In this document: one piece after another, positions 29,690-40,441 of the stretch
Numbering within the stretch: the first letter of the stretch is position 1
Layout of the letters: every line of letters begins with the position of its first letter
Assembly (NCBI GenBank): GCA_977006965.1
Contig: OZ345365.1
Coordinates: 1,674,001-1,738,000, forward strand
Origin: Phymatolithon calcareum
Lineage: Eukaryota; Rhodophyta; Florideophyceae; Hapalidiales
DNA: 64,000 nucleotides
Direction of reading: 5' to 3'
Made by a program: the position numbers and the translations under genes
Notes under the pieces: generated by a model
Seen by the model: the letters and a program-made list of their open reading frames with translations, nothing else
Databases searched by the model: none
What the model was told of the DNA's origin: nothing

Positions 29690-30765
29690 AACTTCATGAA
29701 ATGGAACACAAAGCCAGGGAAAGAGCGAGGTCCTTCAGTACAAAGGACTCCCAAAGAAGAAATTCTTCCTGGCAGGAAACGAGCTGCACCAGGCCTGGAG
29801 ACTGTCCTACCTCGGGATCAGTATGAACAACAACGGAGTCACCAACGATACAGAAATCTCAAGACTTCGGAATGTTATGTGATGCATCACAAAGTCCGCC
29901 AAATTGGCTTGAACGTCAGAGGACTCCAACCAGCCACGTGAATCAGGATTTTCAAGTCGTTGATTCTCCCCAAATGGGAGTATGCCATTCACCTGACCCC
30001 GATCACGAAACGTCTACTATCGGCAATTGAAGCAGCAGAAAGTCTTTTCGACAGATACGTTTTCGGAACGTATGCCGAGTATCGAAGGGAGAGGATGCGA
30101 GTGCTCTGCCTTCTCGCCAGCCCACAGATGAGGAGAATGCACCAGGCTGAAAGGTTCGCCTTAAGCTTGGTAAGACGGAGGAAGTTCCTAGAGCTTGCAG
30201 AAGAATATCAGGGAAGAGAAGATGATCTGGAAGACGTATCAAAGGACAATGAGTATCTCGGGGAAGAGGAACACCTTAAAGAAGCTCTGAAACAAGCGGA
30301 AGAAGGTATGGTGTCAAAAAAGCGACGCCTACAAGCAACAGTCAAAGTCTGGTCGTTGAAAGAAGAGGGCCGGACAGTTAAAATCCCGACCGGCGTACCG
30401 AACGACCTACCAGGAGTGTTATATATAAGGGACAGAGCTGCGCGGTTGAGATGCCTGAGAGTCATTTTCAACAGAGTTCCTTTGTGGAGAAAATCCATTC
30501 TGGCGAAGTACGTTGGGACTGGTGCTGTGGTTGAGCTTATCGTGTTGCAACGTATACTACGGTCTAAGAAGATGGACCAAGAATCGGAATATGAATACAA
30601 AAGACTTACTCGGGCCCTCACAGGGAGAGAAATTCGGATTAAGGAGATATTAGAAGGATAGTAGAGAGATGAGCATCGAAAACAGCGAGAAGCTGCCCTG
30701 TTACTCATATTGAGGCTTTGGGAGCTTTTTTAAAAAAAATCAACATATATCCCCTTTATGATAGA
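29690..30765 (+). pseudogene. LINE family A: C-terminal half with 3' tail, best-preserved copy
   Basis: About 29700-29900 reads GLPKKKFFLAGNELHQAWRL then SYLGISMNNNGVTNDTEISR, the YLG(I/V)...G segment that follows the thumb of non-LTR reverse transcriptases. After stops and a frame change, 29960-30661 encodes 233 residues from ILPKWEYAIHLTPITKRLLS through VPLWRKSILAKYVGTGAV to a stop. The tail (CTGTTACTCATATTGAGGC, TTGGGAGCTTTTTTAAAAAA) ends near 30765. The reverse transcriptase core is missing (5' truncation). This copy defines the C-terminal domain seen at 80-571 and 18528-19257: helical, charged, with a WEY motif and no zinc knuckle. Its role in the element is unknown to me. Confidence 0.72.
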
Positions 30766-32485
30766 CCATTTTGACGCCTAGGGTTTCCTGTCTCCCTTGA
30801 GTTTGGGCAGGCAAAGCTGTTGTGCCTTACTAAAGCCCGGTTCGCACAGACAGCCGCCCCCCGTCTTCCCCCCCCCCCCATTGCCGGCATCTGAGATGAC
30901 AACACTCCTCTGCTGGTCGTCATAGCCATCTGGCCTTTGCCTCATTGTCTCGGCCCATGATGCAATGCCGCATGTTTCGCTCACGCCGCGCGCTTATTCC
31001 GCGAAAATGGCGCCACGTTGATTTGCCGCCTGTCAACATGTTGCATCATGGTCTCCATTGTGAATCTATTCGAGGTGTTATTCCTCACAGTCGCATGCTG
31101 CTGTTCTGCTGGACGAAATCGGTGCAATGTTGAGACTGAGCAGCGCACAGGGACAGTCCTGTGCAAGCCGAATTCATCCATGGCGGCTCGACCCACAGTC
31201 CTGTCCGCCGTGGCCTCTGATGTCAACGCCAATTCCCATTTATGCTAACGCATCATTTGCACACAGTATCCGCCATCGCAGACTCATTGAATGCCGTTGA
31301 GTTTCAGATCCATCCGTTTGAGACGTCATCGTAAAGCGCGGATGCTCTGGTTGCGAATTCAAAATGCACACGATGCATCTATGTTGACCTCGCACGCACG
31401 CCAGTTTGTCGACTTGTCATTTCCAGCGCGCAAGGTCACCTGCCCCTTTTTTCAGTGTAGTGACCACGCTTTCCCCACATGCACCGTGCAACACGAACGC
31501 GGGAGAGCTGTGCCTACCGGGGCAGTGACCGAAAAGGTTGGACATGGTTAGCATTTGCGAGGCCCTCGTTTTCCCAACTCGTCGATGTGGTGCTAGGAAT
31601 GCTTGAAGGCAGCCCGCTTCCTCACTGTGGTCGCGCCCGCTTCATGCACGCGGCAGTCGCCGTCGCCACAAGTCGGCCGGGAGCGCCCGTTACAATTGGC
31701 GCGGGTACGGATGTGCCATCAGCGCCGCAATGACGAGCCTCAATCAGGAGCGCGGGCAAACGTCGGAGAAAAAGGGTTTTGGCTCGCAGTGGGAGGCGCA
31801 TGTGCGGCGCAGCGCGGGCATCGGAGAGAGAGTTCCGGGTGCACAGTTCGATTTTAGGGGGAAGATACGGATTGATAAAACAGGTTGGCGTGTTTGGATG
31901 GAGACAAAGCGCAGTGAATAGTCCGCCAGATTCTTACTCACGTGGCAAAGCACAGGGAGAGACTGTAGTGGGCGGGCGAGCGAGCGAGGGTGCGTCGGAA
32001 GGCGACAGGGAGAAAACATGTAGCGTGGTCCGCGGCGGGCGCAGAACTGTAGACGGCACGAGAGAAGGCGGTGTGCGAGCGCGTCTGCAGGAAACGCGGT
32101 GCATACGAAGGTTGGTTGTCCCGCGCGGAAGTGGCGGCGATCAGCGCGGCACGGCGGGCGGCCGTGCAGCAAAAGAGCGAAAGGGCGCGGAACAGAGGAA
32201 AAATTGAATGGCACAGCACCTGTCCAAGCTTCGTTTTCTTGGTTTCCCAAGGATTTGCCAGAAGAACATAGATTCAACCTTCCCGACTTTCGAGGCCACC
32301 GTATCGGAACATGAAAGGCACGTGCCCATTTCAGAAAAATAGCAACTGATACGGGTCGATGCTACATAGTTGGAACGGTCCGCATGTGCCATCGGCACAG
32401 ATACCAAGTTCCAGATGATGGTGGACGATATGCCCTCAAGCGTTGACGTGACGCGACTCATTGTGTTCGGTCCTAATCTCCCGTT
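30766..32485. other. No gene supported; GC-rich stretch
   Basis: 30868-30879 is a poly-C tract. 31300-32200 is GC-rich with long overlapping frames on both strands (the longest is minus 31744-32277), expected by chance at this GC content; none has a domain. A small plus frame (31730-31921) ending WRVWMETKRSE is the most protein-like but has no support. Confidence 0.35.
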
Positions 32486-32501
32486 CTTCCAGTCGACTAA
32501 T

Positions 32502-32581
32502 TTTTTTATATAATTCAAGTTTATTAAAAAGCTCCACAGACTTTCGAAGATATGGGCAAGGCATCCTCTGATGCTACCTAC
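32502..32581 (-). mobile_element. LINE family B tail in the leader of paralogue gene 1, 16-bp TSD
   Basis: CTTCCAGTCGACTAAT flanks the 80-bp insert at 32486-32501 and 32582-32597. On the minus strand the insert ends AGCTTTTTAATAAACTTGAA plus an A-rich stretch. The identical insertion site and TSD occur upstream of the paralogue at 52843-52921. Confidence 0.85.
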
Positions 32582-32623
32582 CTTCCAGTCGACTAATGTT
32601 CGGTCGCCAAGAACTAAACAACC

Positions 32624-33472
32624 ATGCCGGGTGAAATGGGCGCTGAAGATGAAGCTGAAGCGATTGCATATGTCGCGCTAACGGCAGAAGAGCTGCGAGA
32701 GCAAATCAGTCCTTCAAATGCACACAAGGCGAGTTCGGTTGATGCGTTTCGCAAGACGGCGGCAAAGACACTGTGCTTTCAAGTGGTAAGCGATAACGAA
32801 AAGAGCGTGATCCTGCAACCGACGGGAAGTTTCGACTGGTTGAGCATGCTGAATCTAAGAATTTCGGCCGGTTACAACCTCATAAACATTGAGATGGAGC
32901 CACGCCGTCAAAGTCGGGCCATTGAATGCAAGTCCATGTCGGGGCTGCGAAACGCGCTACGCGATCTGCGCAAGGCTCGGATGAACGCGAAATTCGACAG
33001 TGCAGTGAAGAAACAGGCCGCAGAGAGAGCCAGCACGTGGGAGATTGCCTCCGCTATTGTGATCACGCAGACAGTGCATAAGAAACTGGCCGTGACGGGC
33101 AAGCATATTCGGTGGTGTGAGAGTGATTGGAAGAGCGACTCCGGTTTTTCAATGAACATGCCGCTACGCATAAGGGCCGGAAGCGCAGTTAAAGTCCACG
33201 GTACGTCCCTCAAGATAGAGATTGACGATGGCTGTATTATTCGATTTTGCGGCGTTGGACGATTGCCGGAAGCCTACGATGACGATCATGGTGATCAGAT
33301 TCTTCTTTGCGCACGCCCTGATGCGCTTAGAATGAAGAAAAGACTGGGATCATGCAGAAGACTCAAGCTCGATGAGCACAAGTCGCAATGGGATATATCT
33401 GCGAGGGGAAAAAACAGTCGCCAATATGAGGACAAGTATTCGAGGTCTACGAAAGCGGTGTATCTCGGTTAA
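32624..33472 (+). CDS. Conserved 282-aa protein of unknown function (paralogue 1)
   Basis: ATG at 32624. It aligns end to end with 52964-53806, about 75 % identical by eye, with frame-preserving indels (e.g. HGDQ versus DQ near residue 222). Shared blocks include KTAAKTLCFQVVS, GSFDWLSMLNL.ISA.YNLI, IECKSMSGLRNALRD, TWEIASAIVITQTVHK and KHIRWCESDWKSDSGF. No signal peptide or transmembrane segment; the N-terminus is acidic (EDEAEAIAYVALTAEEL). The alternation of short hydrophobic strands suggests an alpha/beta or beta-rich fold. I do not recognise the family. The last 35 residues differ most between the copies. Frame preservation despite divergence suggests both copies were selected. Confidence 0.75.
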   Translation: MPGEMGAEDEAEAIAYVALTAEELREQISPSNAHKASSVDAFRKTAAKTLCFQVVSDNEKSVILQPTGSFDWLSMLNLRISAGYNLINIEMEPRRQSRAIECKSMSGLRNALRDLRKARMNAKFDSAVKKQAAERASTWEIASAIVITQTVHKKLAVTGKHIRWCESDWKSDSGFSMNMPLRIRAGSAVKVHGTSLKIEIDDGCIIRFCGVGRLPEAYDDDHGDQILLCARPDALRMKKRLGSCRRLKLDEHKSQWDISARGKNSRQYEDKYSRSTKAVYLG

Positions 33473-35027
33473 ATCGATGTTTCGACAAGAACAAGCTTCT
33501 ACACAAGGTGTCACGAGAGCTAATAGCCAATTAATTGCTCCCTCAAACTATGTAGAACCAAGTCTGGTCGCTTGTCTTTGCTCTACCTATCGGAAGTTCT
33601 CGTTACATGCCAAACACGAATTGTTCACCCTGCACAACTTACTGAATTCACACAACGTATATTTAGATTGACTTCAAACATCGTAGATCTAGATCATAGC
33701 TTCAAGTCTCAGTTCCAAGTAAACTTCGACGCCGCACTCTCAACTCAAAACAGTACACTATGCCCTAGCTCTGAGCTATGGAGCAATTAATTGGAATGTA
33801 GCACGTTTAAAAATATTGGATATTGTCTTGTAGGGCATGAGTATTGCTATATATCGTCCAGACATGCACAAGTATTGCCATATGTTTTGCAATAGTTTAA
33901 ACATTTGAAATATAAACTGAGGAGGTCGGAAATATTGTAGCGGATCAAGTATATTGCAATTTATGCCCCTCAATCAACTTTAATACTTTGGGCTTGCATG
34001 TATCGTGCAAATTAAGTTCGCATCGGACATAGTTAAGGCAGAGAAGCGTCGAAGGAGACGAACATGCCATAACTGCTCGATTTTTCCACGCGGGATGACT
34101 CTCACGCATTTTTCCCTTCAGCTTTCCCTTGTTTAATCCACAATCCTAATCGCATCTGCCAAAATAAAGAGCCATCGCTTAAGACAAACCACACCTTGGA
34201 AGTACGACAAGCAAGAGGCGCAAGACAGAAGCCGCGGGAGTTATCGAACGCGCCGTTGGGCAGCGGGAGGTTTTGAAAAGTCTCATGAGAAACCTCGGCT
34301 AGGTGACGAAGACCAACACCGACCAGCACGGCAAAACTCTCACGGAGAAATACACCAAAAGGGAGTGCCAGAAGCAATGGAGCTCTAAGGTCGTAGAAGT
34401 CCAACATGGATCCGACTTCACAAATCCGTACCGCCAACTTGAGAAGCAGTACGGTGCCGGACACGAGAGGTCAAGTAAGAGGTCCCTCAGGATACGGCAC
34501 GACTCCTAATTGCAAGAGATCACCCCAACTTTATTTTATTGCAGTTAATGGGAATTAATTGCAAATTTATATTTATTGCACGGAGTTTTCGCAAACGCAG
34601 CTGGAATTGGAGCAGAGTTTCGAATTGCAATTGTAACTGGAGCATAGTTTCCAAATTGAAACTCAAATAGGAGCGGTGGAGTTTACTTTTAGGTGGCTTA
34701 CAGCATCGACAGAAGCAAGGTTGCACCTGTGTGAATTCAGTCAAAGTCACTCGCCAGATTGGGTAGCTCGTGAAACACATTTCATTTTCTGGCTGCTGGA
34801 GGGAAGACTTGTGTGGCGCTCCTTATGGTTTATGACATCGGAAGAAAGCGCCGGTCATCGCCATTTGCGCGAACTACACTAAAGTTCAAGCTCACGGAAA
34901 GAGAAAATTCAATGTACGCTTGCATCCTGTTGGTGGCGTTGAAAAACGTTTCCATGTCCTGTGTGACAGACCCATAGTTTCGACATTTCTCCAAATATTC
35001 GTGCACTATCAGTATTAGCTCATTCAA
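33473..35027. other. No gene recognised
   Basis: AT-rich, with AATTGCAATT-like low-complexity sequence at 34540-34680. Open frames lack domains. Confidence 0.4.
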
Positions 35028-35140
35028 GGAAGAAGAAGAAGAAAGGTAGATTTTTATTTAAAAGTTACCAACGCATCTGCTGACGCTCGGGGCAACTTTC
35101 CTAAGGCCAAGGGGTTTTGGCTAGATTCTGTCCTGAAGGG
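35028..35140 (-). repeat. Retroposon R3 copy, minus, with (GAA)n end
   Basis: GAAGAAGAAGAAGAAAGGTA then TTTTTATTTAAAAGTTACC, CAACGCATCTGCTGACGC and CAAGGGGTTTTGGCT: the 3' third of R3 in reverse. Confidence 0.6.
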
Positions 35141-35579
35141 GTTCGCTCATTCAAGGATACTTTTCTCAAGCTAGTCGAAATCGTGGAAACTAACATGAAA
35201 GCGGAAATGCAGAACACGCGAGGTGCGATTATGCACGATGGCTAGACGCACAATGGATCTCATTTCGTCGGCGTGTAAGCCATATTCATGCCTCAAATCA
35301 ATGCTGTGGAGAAGGGAAAAGCCGTTCATTGCGAAGAGCTCGCGATGCCTCTCTTGGCAGCGAGCCCTATAACGGGTATGGGTGATGACATATACAAGGA
35401 TCATGAAGAGATTTCTGTGACTGAGACTCTCAATTCTCAGACGAGGTACATGTTCGTTTCTTCGAGGATAGTTTTAACTTCTTAGACACCCACGTGCAAG
35501 AGGGGTCAATGCATCTGGTTGTGGACAATTGTTCAGTCAATAAGCGCGTTGCCGATTTGATGAAAGTTAAGCACGCAGA

Positions 35580-35680
35580 ATCTTAATTGCAGTAGTTATT
35601 GCGAGATGTACCTCAATTGCAATACGTATTACGCGAAGTACCTGCATTGCAACCTCTAATGCGTGTGAGAAATCCTATTT
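35580..35680. repeat. Degenerate ~31-bp tandem repeat
   Basis: Three adjoining units begin AATTGCAGTAGTTATTGCG, AATTGCAATACGTATTACG and ATTGCAACCTCTAATGCG; the first two carry a downstream GAGATGTACCT / GAAGTACCT. No coding role seen. Confidence 0.45.
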
Positions 35681-35871
35681 CTATTGCTTGCCTAATTGTT
35701 ACGCTGGACACAATAACGAAAAATTGAACTTGGACTAACCTTGCTAAGAGCGGGGACGCCCGAAGGGAATCCCACAAGAACACCACATAGAAGGTACGAC
35801 GGTCTAGGATCGAAACGTTTCCCATCGCCTATGACAGTCGGTAGTTTTCAGCGATCTGAGCTCTGGAAGCT

Positions 35872-35935
35872 AACAACTGAGGAAGCCGTGCCCGTATATT
35901 CGTATGACTGTGAGGCTTTAAATAAACTTCAATTG
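35872..35935 (+). repeat. LINE family B 3' tail, solo, plus
   Basis: GAGGAAGCCGTGCCCGTATA, TTCGTATGACTGTGAGGC, TTTAAATAAACTTCAATTG. Same tail as at 80-150 (-), in the opposite orientation. Confidence 0.5.
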
Positions 35936-35967
35936 AAAAACTACGTTGCCGGCGAAATACGGAGAGC

Positions 35968-36004
35968 GAGTCGTCTGAGTTGTAGGCTACAACTCAGACG
36001 ACTC
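35968..36004. repeat. Perfect 37-bp hairpin (17-bp arms, 3-nt loop)
   Basis: GAGTCGTCTGAGTTGTA at 35968-35984, GGC, then the exact complement at 35988-36004. Confidence 0.9.
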
Positions 36005-36265
36005 ACACTACACTCGATGTCGTTCGGTCACCCTGGACTCGAAATTTGTCTCAGGCGTGCAGTTGGAACTCATCAAACAACTGCAGCGAAGAAAGAGGAG
36101 AGAATGGATGGATTATTCACCCGTTCCATCTTGCAAAAGAGATACAATTTTGAAAAATATAGAGGGCGAAGCTTTCCTGCTCGTGTTCTAGCGGAGTTGA
36201 CGGACCGTTAATATACATATGTGGTACATCTTCTGGTAAGAACTGCTTTAGCCTGACACACAGAG

Positions 36266-37255
36266 ATGATCCATGCGCTTGATGTTATTGACGGTAATGC
36301 TGATGAGAAATGCACACTTTTTAATCTAGTCGATTCAACTGGAAAAGAGGCCCACTCAAGCCTCGGAGTAGGACATAGCTGCCATGAATTGCTCTGTACT
36401 ACTTTCCGCGAAATTCTGCTTGACTATCCGAATCGGAACAAGGACTCACTCCTCCAGATCGCGGTAAAAGCCAAGAACGACACCCTCAGACCGGAAGGAC
36501 TGGTGCCGTCATCCCTAGTATTTGGCGAATCCCTGAAAGTCTACAATCGATCCAAGACCCCCAAGGCGCGTGACACCCTTGGCGAACGAGCAGCCATGGT
36601 CCACATTTCCTGTACCGAAATGCAACCTATAATGGCGAAGATGCGAGTTTCCCGTGCGCTAAAACACTCGGTCCCCTATGCAGCCCATCAGCACTTAGAC
36701 CCTGGAGATCAGGGTTCGGTCTGGTACGAGAAGGTCGTAAAACATCGAATCAGTGAAGTTTCGGCCCATTCACTGTCCTTCTCATGGGTGTTGTCAAGAA
36801 ACGCTTGTATGTAAAGGATGCTAAAGTTGGAGGAGCTCGACCGTTCGGTATCGCACAGTAATGTGCTACAATGTACCTGTAAACATCTCACAGGCGCTCT
36901 TCTCCGACCTCCACCACAGCTTCACGTACTTCTCCTCCACCGATGAAGAGGACTATTCCATCCACCAGACTGAAGTCATCGATCGGAAAGCCCCCGCGCC
37001 ACATCGGCTGACAATACCCGCACCAATCGCGAGGAGGTCAAAGGGCTGCTAGATCGTGGGACCTTCAGCGTAATACTGCGGGAAGAGACTTCCCCGGAAG
37101 CGAACGTGCTTCCTGGTTGATTTTTTCTCGGTATTATTTCATCCGAGGATGGGCAGATAAATTTAAGGCGCGATATGCCATAGACGGACATCGAAATCTG
37201 GTGAGATGCTATCGTGTGAGATCTTCATTGCAAAGCCCTTCCCAGATTTTTAACT
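36266..37255 (+). pseudogene. Ty1/copia pol remnant: integrase C-terminus to start of reverse transcriptase
   Basis: 36266-36814 (182 aa) carries the integrase-end pattern of copia elements: AVKAKNDTLRPEGLVPSSLV then FGES, IMAKMRVSRALKHSVPYAA, and PGDQGSVWYEKVV. After frameshifts, 36980-37130 reads EVKGLLDRGTFSVILREETS then PEANVLPG, the segment just before the copia reverse transcriptase core, and a further weak match runs to the insertion near 37450. Stops (after LLDRG..., at VLPG) show it is dead. The catalytic core of integrase, gag and the left LTR were not found. Confidence 0.7.
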
Positions 37256-37452
37256 CTACCGGACCAGTCCTTGAAGCTTATTGTAGTAGTATGGATGGGT
37301 GGCCCTGAGGCCTTGCTTTTCCCCCACCATTACAGCCCACATGGGCTTACACGCTGTGCCCTCGACTCCGGCGTCCCCTCCGTTTAGGTTTATTTCTAGT
37401 ATGATAAGACCGATTTGGTAATATATGGCGGGCTTTCGGCCGCCGGCCCTCA

Positions 37453-38658
37453 GGCCCAGTCTATACCGCAACAAATTTGTTCATGTTCATGTTGGCTTAT
37501 CAAAGGATTTTTATCATAGCAACAAATTTGCTGTGGCGGTCTATACCGAAACCGGCACTTTGTTCGCCAAACGTGTTCACCATTCCCGCCCTTTTCGATA
37601 AGCAGAAAGCTTGATGAGGGATTTTGTCGTACTGGGGTAATACCACAACCGATGACATTTCGTTCACACCGAAAACCAATCCTCTGAAAGGGCATCATCC
37701 GTTCCTAAGGCTCTCCTTTCTCCGAAGGACCACTCCTACTGCAGGAAAAGAGTTTGGGCTTCCGTCCAATCTCTTTGTTTGGTCATTAGTGCCTGATCAT
37801 CGAAGGCTGAGCAAGTTGCGTTCTCGTTGGTTTTGGTTATCGAACCTTTGATCGCCTGGGAGCACTCAAGACTTATGGAGCCTTCTCAAAGCGGTGTTCC
37901 TCCTGTCGGTAGTTCCGAAAGTACTGAGAGTACAGCTACATCCGCGAGAGTTAGTGCAGTTGCAGCACTCTTGCCGGGCCCAACATTCAACACGGTAGCG
38001 AGGGCGGGCTCCAATCTACAAAATGCATCTCTTGCAGGCGTGTAAGTTGCAGACATAGTGCAGTCGGCCTCTCCGACAGGGCGGAACGAAAGTCAAGCAG
38101 GGGCCTCTCTATCTACTTCGCTTGACCGGCGATCACTTCTTGCAGTGCGACCGCTGCTGCTTCGTATCTTTGATGATGAACGAATTCGAGCATTGCTGCG
38201 CGTAACAGAGGAGCGCGAAGTTCTTCTGAGAGGATGATCGATGCAGCAACAGTTACGAATGCACATGCGGCCTTAGCCGTCTTAGATATAGCCCCTCGAA
38301 GGCCGACATTGGCGACCACTGTTGCCTTCGACGAAACGTTAATGTCGGTAGCATTGCAGTGTCCCGTGCTGTAGTGTATTAGTTTTTGCTGAATCGTCGG
38401 AGGGGGTTCGATAGGGCTATTCCCGCGGAAAGTGGTCATCTGGAGCCAATGACCGATCGAGAGTATGAAAAAACCAACAAACACACAAAGTTAACCTCTT
38501 TCCCGGAAAAAAAGGTTGTCGAATTTTTTCGCTCGGCGGATGTCGGCATGTTGGATGCAAGCATTTCTACGCTGTGCTGTAGCCAATGGCATTCGCAGAT
38601 TCAATTTCGCTATGATAAAAACCCCAACATGAACATTTGTTGCGGTATAGACTGGGCC
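37453..38658. mobile_element. Harbinger-like DNA element inserted in copia remnant, TSD TCA
   Basis: Ends GGCCCAGTCTATACCGCAAC and its exact complement (to 38658) are inverted over about 24 bp, with further imperfect pairing (CATGTTCATGTTGG; TTTTTATCATAGC). TCA is present on both sides (37450-37452, 38659-38661), as expected for the 3-bp T-N-A target duplications of PIF/Harbinger elements, whose ends often start GG(G)CC. A 72-codon frame (37827-38045) and a continuation after one stop give a Ser/Ala-rich protein ending in a charged helix (RIRALLRVTEEREVLLRG); no transposase motif is visible. It is probably non-autonomous, possibly with a captured gene. Confidence 0.6.
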
Positions 38659-38943
38659 TCAGTAAAAGGGGCAACCCGTGTTTGGTTCAGATCGACCGTT
38701 TTCAGTTCCAACCTTCGCGGACCTTTCGCCTCAGGGAAGGCCTCGCGTACGACCTCGACTCTACGCCGTCGGTCGAGCCTCGGTCCTAGGACCCTCGCCC
38801 CTGTGTCTGAGTACGGACGTTGGTGTCCTCTTGCGATTGGACCCCAAGTCCGTGTGTGTGTTTTGTTGTTTGCTCTGCCACTATCCTCCATCGGGAGAGA
38901 CCAATCGCTGGAGCCTTGCACGGCCTCAACGGCCAACCGTTCC

Positions 38944-40086
38944 CGAACTAATTAGAGGCGTCGATCCGCCGATCTACGCTACCACACTTATTAAGCCACT
39001 CTACAGACTTTGCGACGCTGACTTATGGCATAAGACCTTGACGATCACCATCACCGCGATCTAAGCATGGCACTACTCCGCTCCGACCCGGCCTTATGCA
39101 ACCCAGTGTTGTACAGGCTGCTCATCGGCCTGCGTGGAAGCTACGTTGACGATCTAATGCGCACTGGGACGCGTGAATTCCGCTCACGGGCTAAGATAAC
39201 AAGCGAACTGTTCCGTATGGGAAATAGTGAAGAGATATCATGCGCTTTCAGTGGCTTCTCACTCGATCGAGACCAGAACGGAACCCTGGAGCAGAATAAG
39301 CACTGAAGGTAGAGAAGCTAGACTTTGGAGCTCCCTTCTCTGAGCTCCGCTCCATGAGAACGCGACTAGCCAGGCTCGCCAACACCTGTCCAGACTCTTT
39401 GCTCGATATTTCACAGTTGCCCCAAGTGAATGAAGAGATTTAATGACAGATAGGTCGGGCAAAATCCAAAAGTTGAACAAGGCTACTAAGTACGCCATCG
39501 ACAATCGGATCTCTCTTAAGATCCCTAAGTTCGCCCTCGACTCTCTCCGCATCGTTGGTTCTTGCAGACACTTCATTTGCAAACAACCACAACTTGTCCA
39601 CGCATCTCGGCCATATCTGCCTCCTCTCCGATCTCGTTCAGTGACCTCTTCGATATGGCTTCTACCCTGTCAGAAGAGCTCAGCGATATAGACGGACGGA
39701 ATAATCCATTAAAGTTTCTCACAGACTCTAAGTCACTGTTCGACGTCATCTCTAAGGGCTCACAAACCTCTGAGAAATGCATGATGCTGGACATCGCCGC
39801 TGCGTGCGAAGATTTTCACGAAAAGATCATCTCCGACATCGGCTTCGTCTGCAGCTCTAAGAACCTGGCAGATGGCTTGACGAAACGCATGTCACGAGCT
39901 GGTCTTCAAGAGGTTGGTTCATCTGGCTTCCTAAATGTTCAACCCAAATTATGGATCCGTAACTATGCCTCCGCATTCCTCTTCTTACCCTTCAATCCCG
40001 TTCTTTCTTTCTACTCGTCCATACTTTTGATACGCATTACATATGTCGTCCTCAACCCCCTCGCTCCATTCCAACCGCTCCGGTGA
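38944..40086 (+). pseudogene. Ty1/copia pol remnant: reverse transcriptase YVDD region and RNase H
   Basis: The first frame ends with LIKPLYRLCDADLWHKTL (about 38985-39045), matching the copia LL KPLYGL.DA..LW block. The next (39067-39306) has LLIGLRGSYVDDLMRTG with the catalytic YVDD, and GFSLDRDQNG. A third (39562-40086) is the RNase H end: SFSDLFDMASTLSEELSDID, FLTDSKSLFDVISKGSQTSE, MMLDIAAACEDFHEKIISDI, SSKNLADGLTKRMS. At least three frameshifts separate the parts. Together with 36266-37255 it is one element interrupted by the Harbinger-like insertion; 38690-38930 adds unexplained GC-rich sequence. LTRs were not identified. Confidence 0.78.
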
Positions 40087-40441
40087 AGGACGTCCGCGGT
40101 TAGCACCAAGGCCTAGTTTTCCACTGAGTCGATTAAGGCGCGATTATTCACGTTCACTACAACTGCGTGGTTCACACCCTTCACCGCTCGACGACGCACG
40201 ATGAACACCCCTCTTATCTTCACCGCGAGAAGCCGGAACGGTGCCAATTGATCGGAACTTTGAATTGTGCGCTGGATCTCCGGATCACGCGAGGAGCGAC
40301 ATCGCGTTCGAGACTCCTTGGCCGCCTGCATTGACTAAAGCTTATGTACAGTCATGGATCTCCGTCGACTTTCTGGTACGCAAAGTTGTCCACAGCACCA
40401 CCACGCAATGCAAACACTGCGTTGATAGTCGCTGCCTTGAC
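40087..40441. other. No gene recognised
   Basis: GC-rich; may contain the 3' part of the copia element or the 3' region of the minus gene candidate upstream. Confidence 0.35.

Noticed and set aside
31744-32277. 177-codon minus frame in a GC-rich region
   Set aside because: Several long frames overlap on both strands there; none has a domain, and composition (Arg, Pro, Ser, Cys) fits GC-driven chance.
32430-32501. Upstream ATG frame conserved before the 280-aa genes (VTRLIVF.PNLPFFQST)
   Set aside because: After removal of the retroposon the frame is not that of the main ATG and soon stops; kept as conserved leader, possibly a short upstream ORF.
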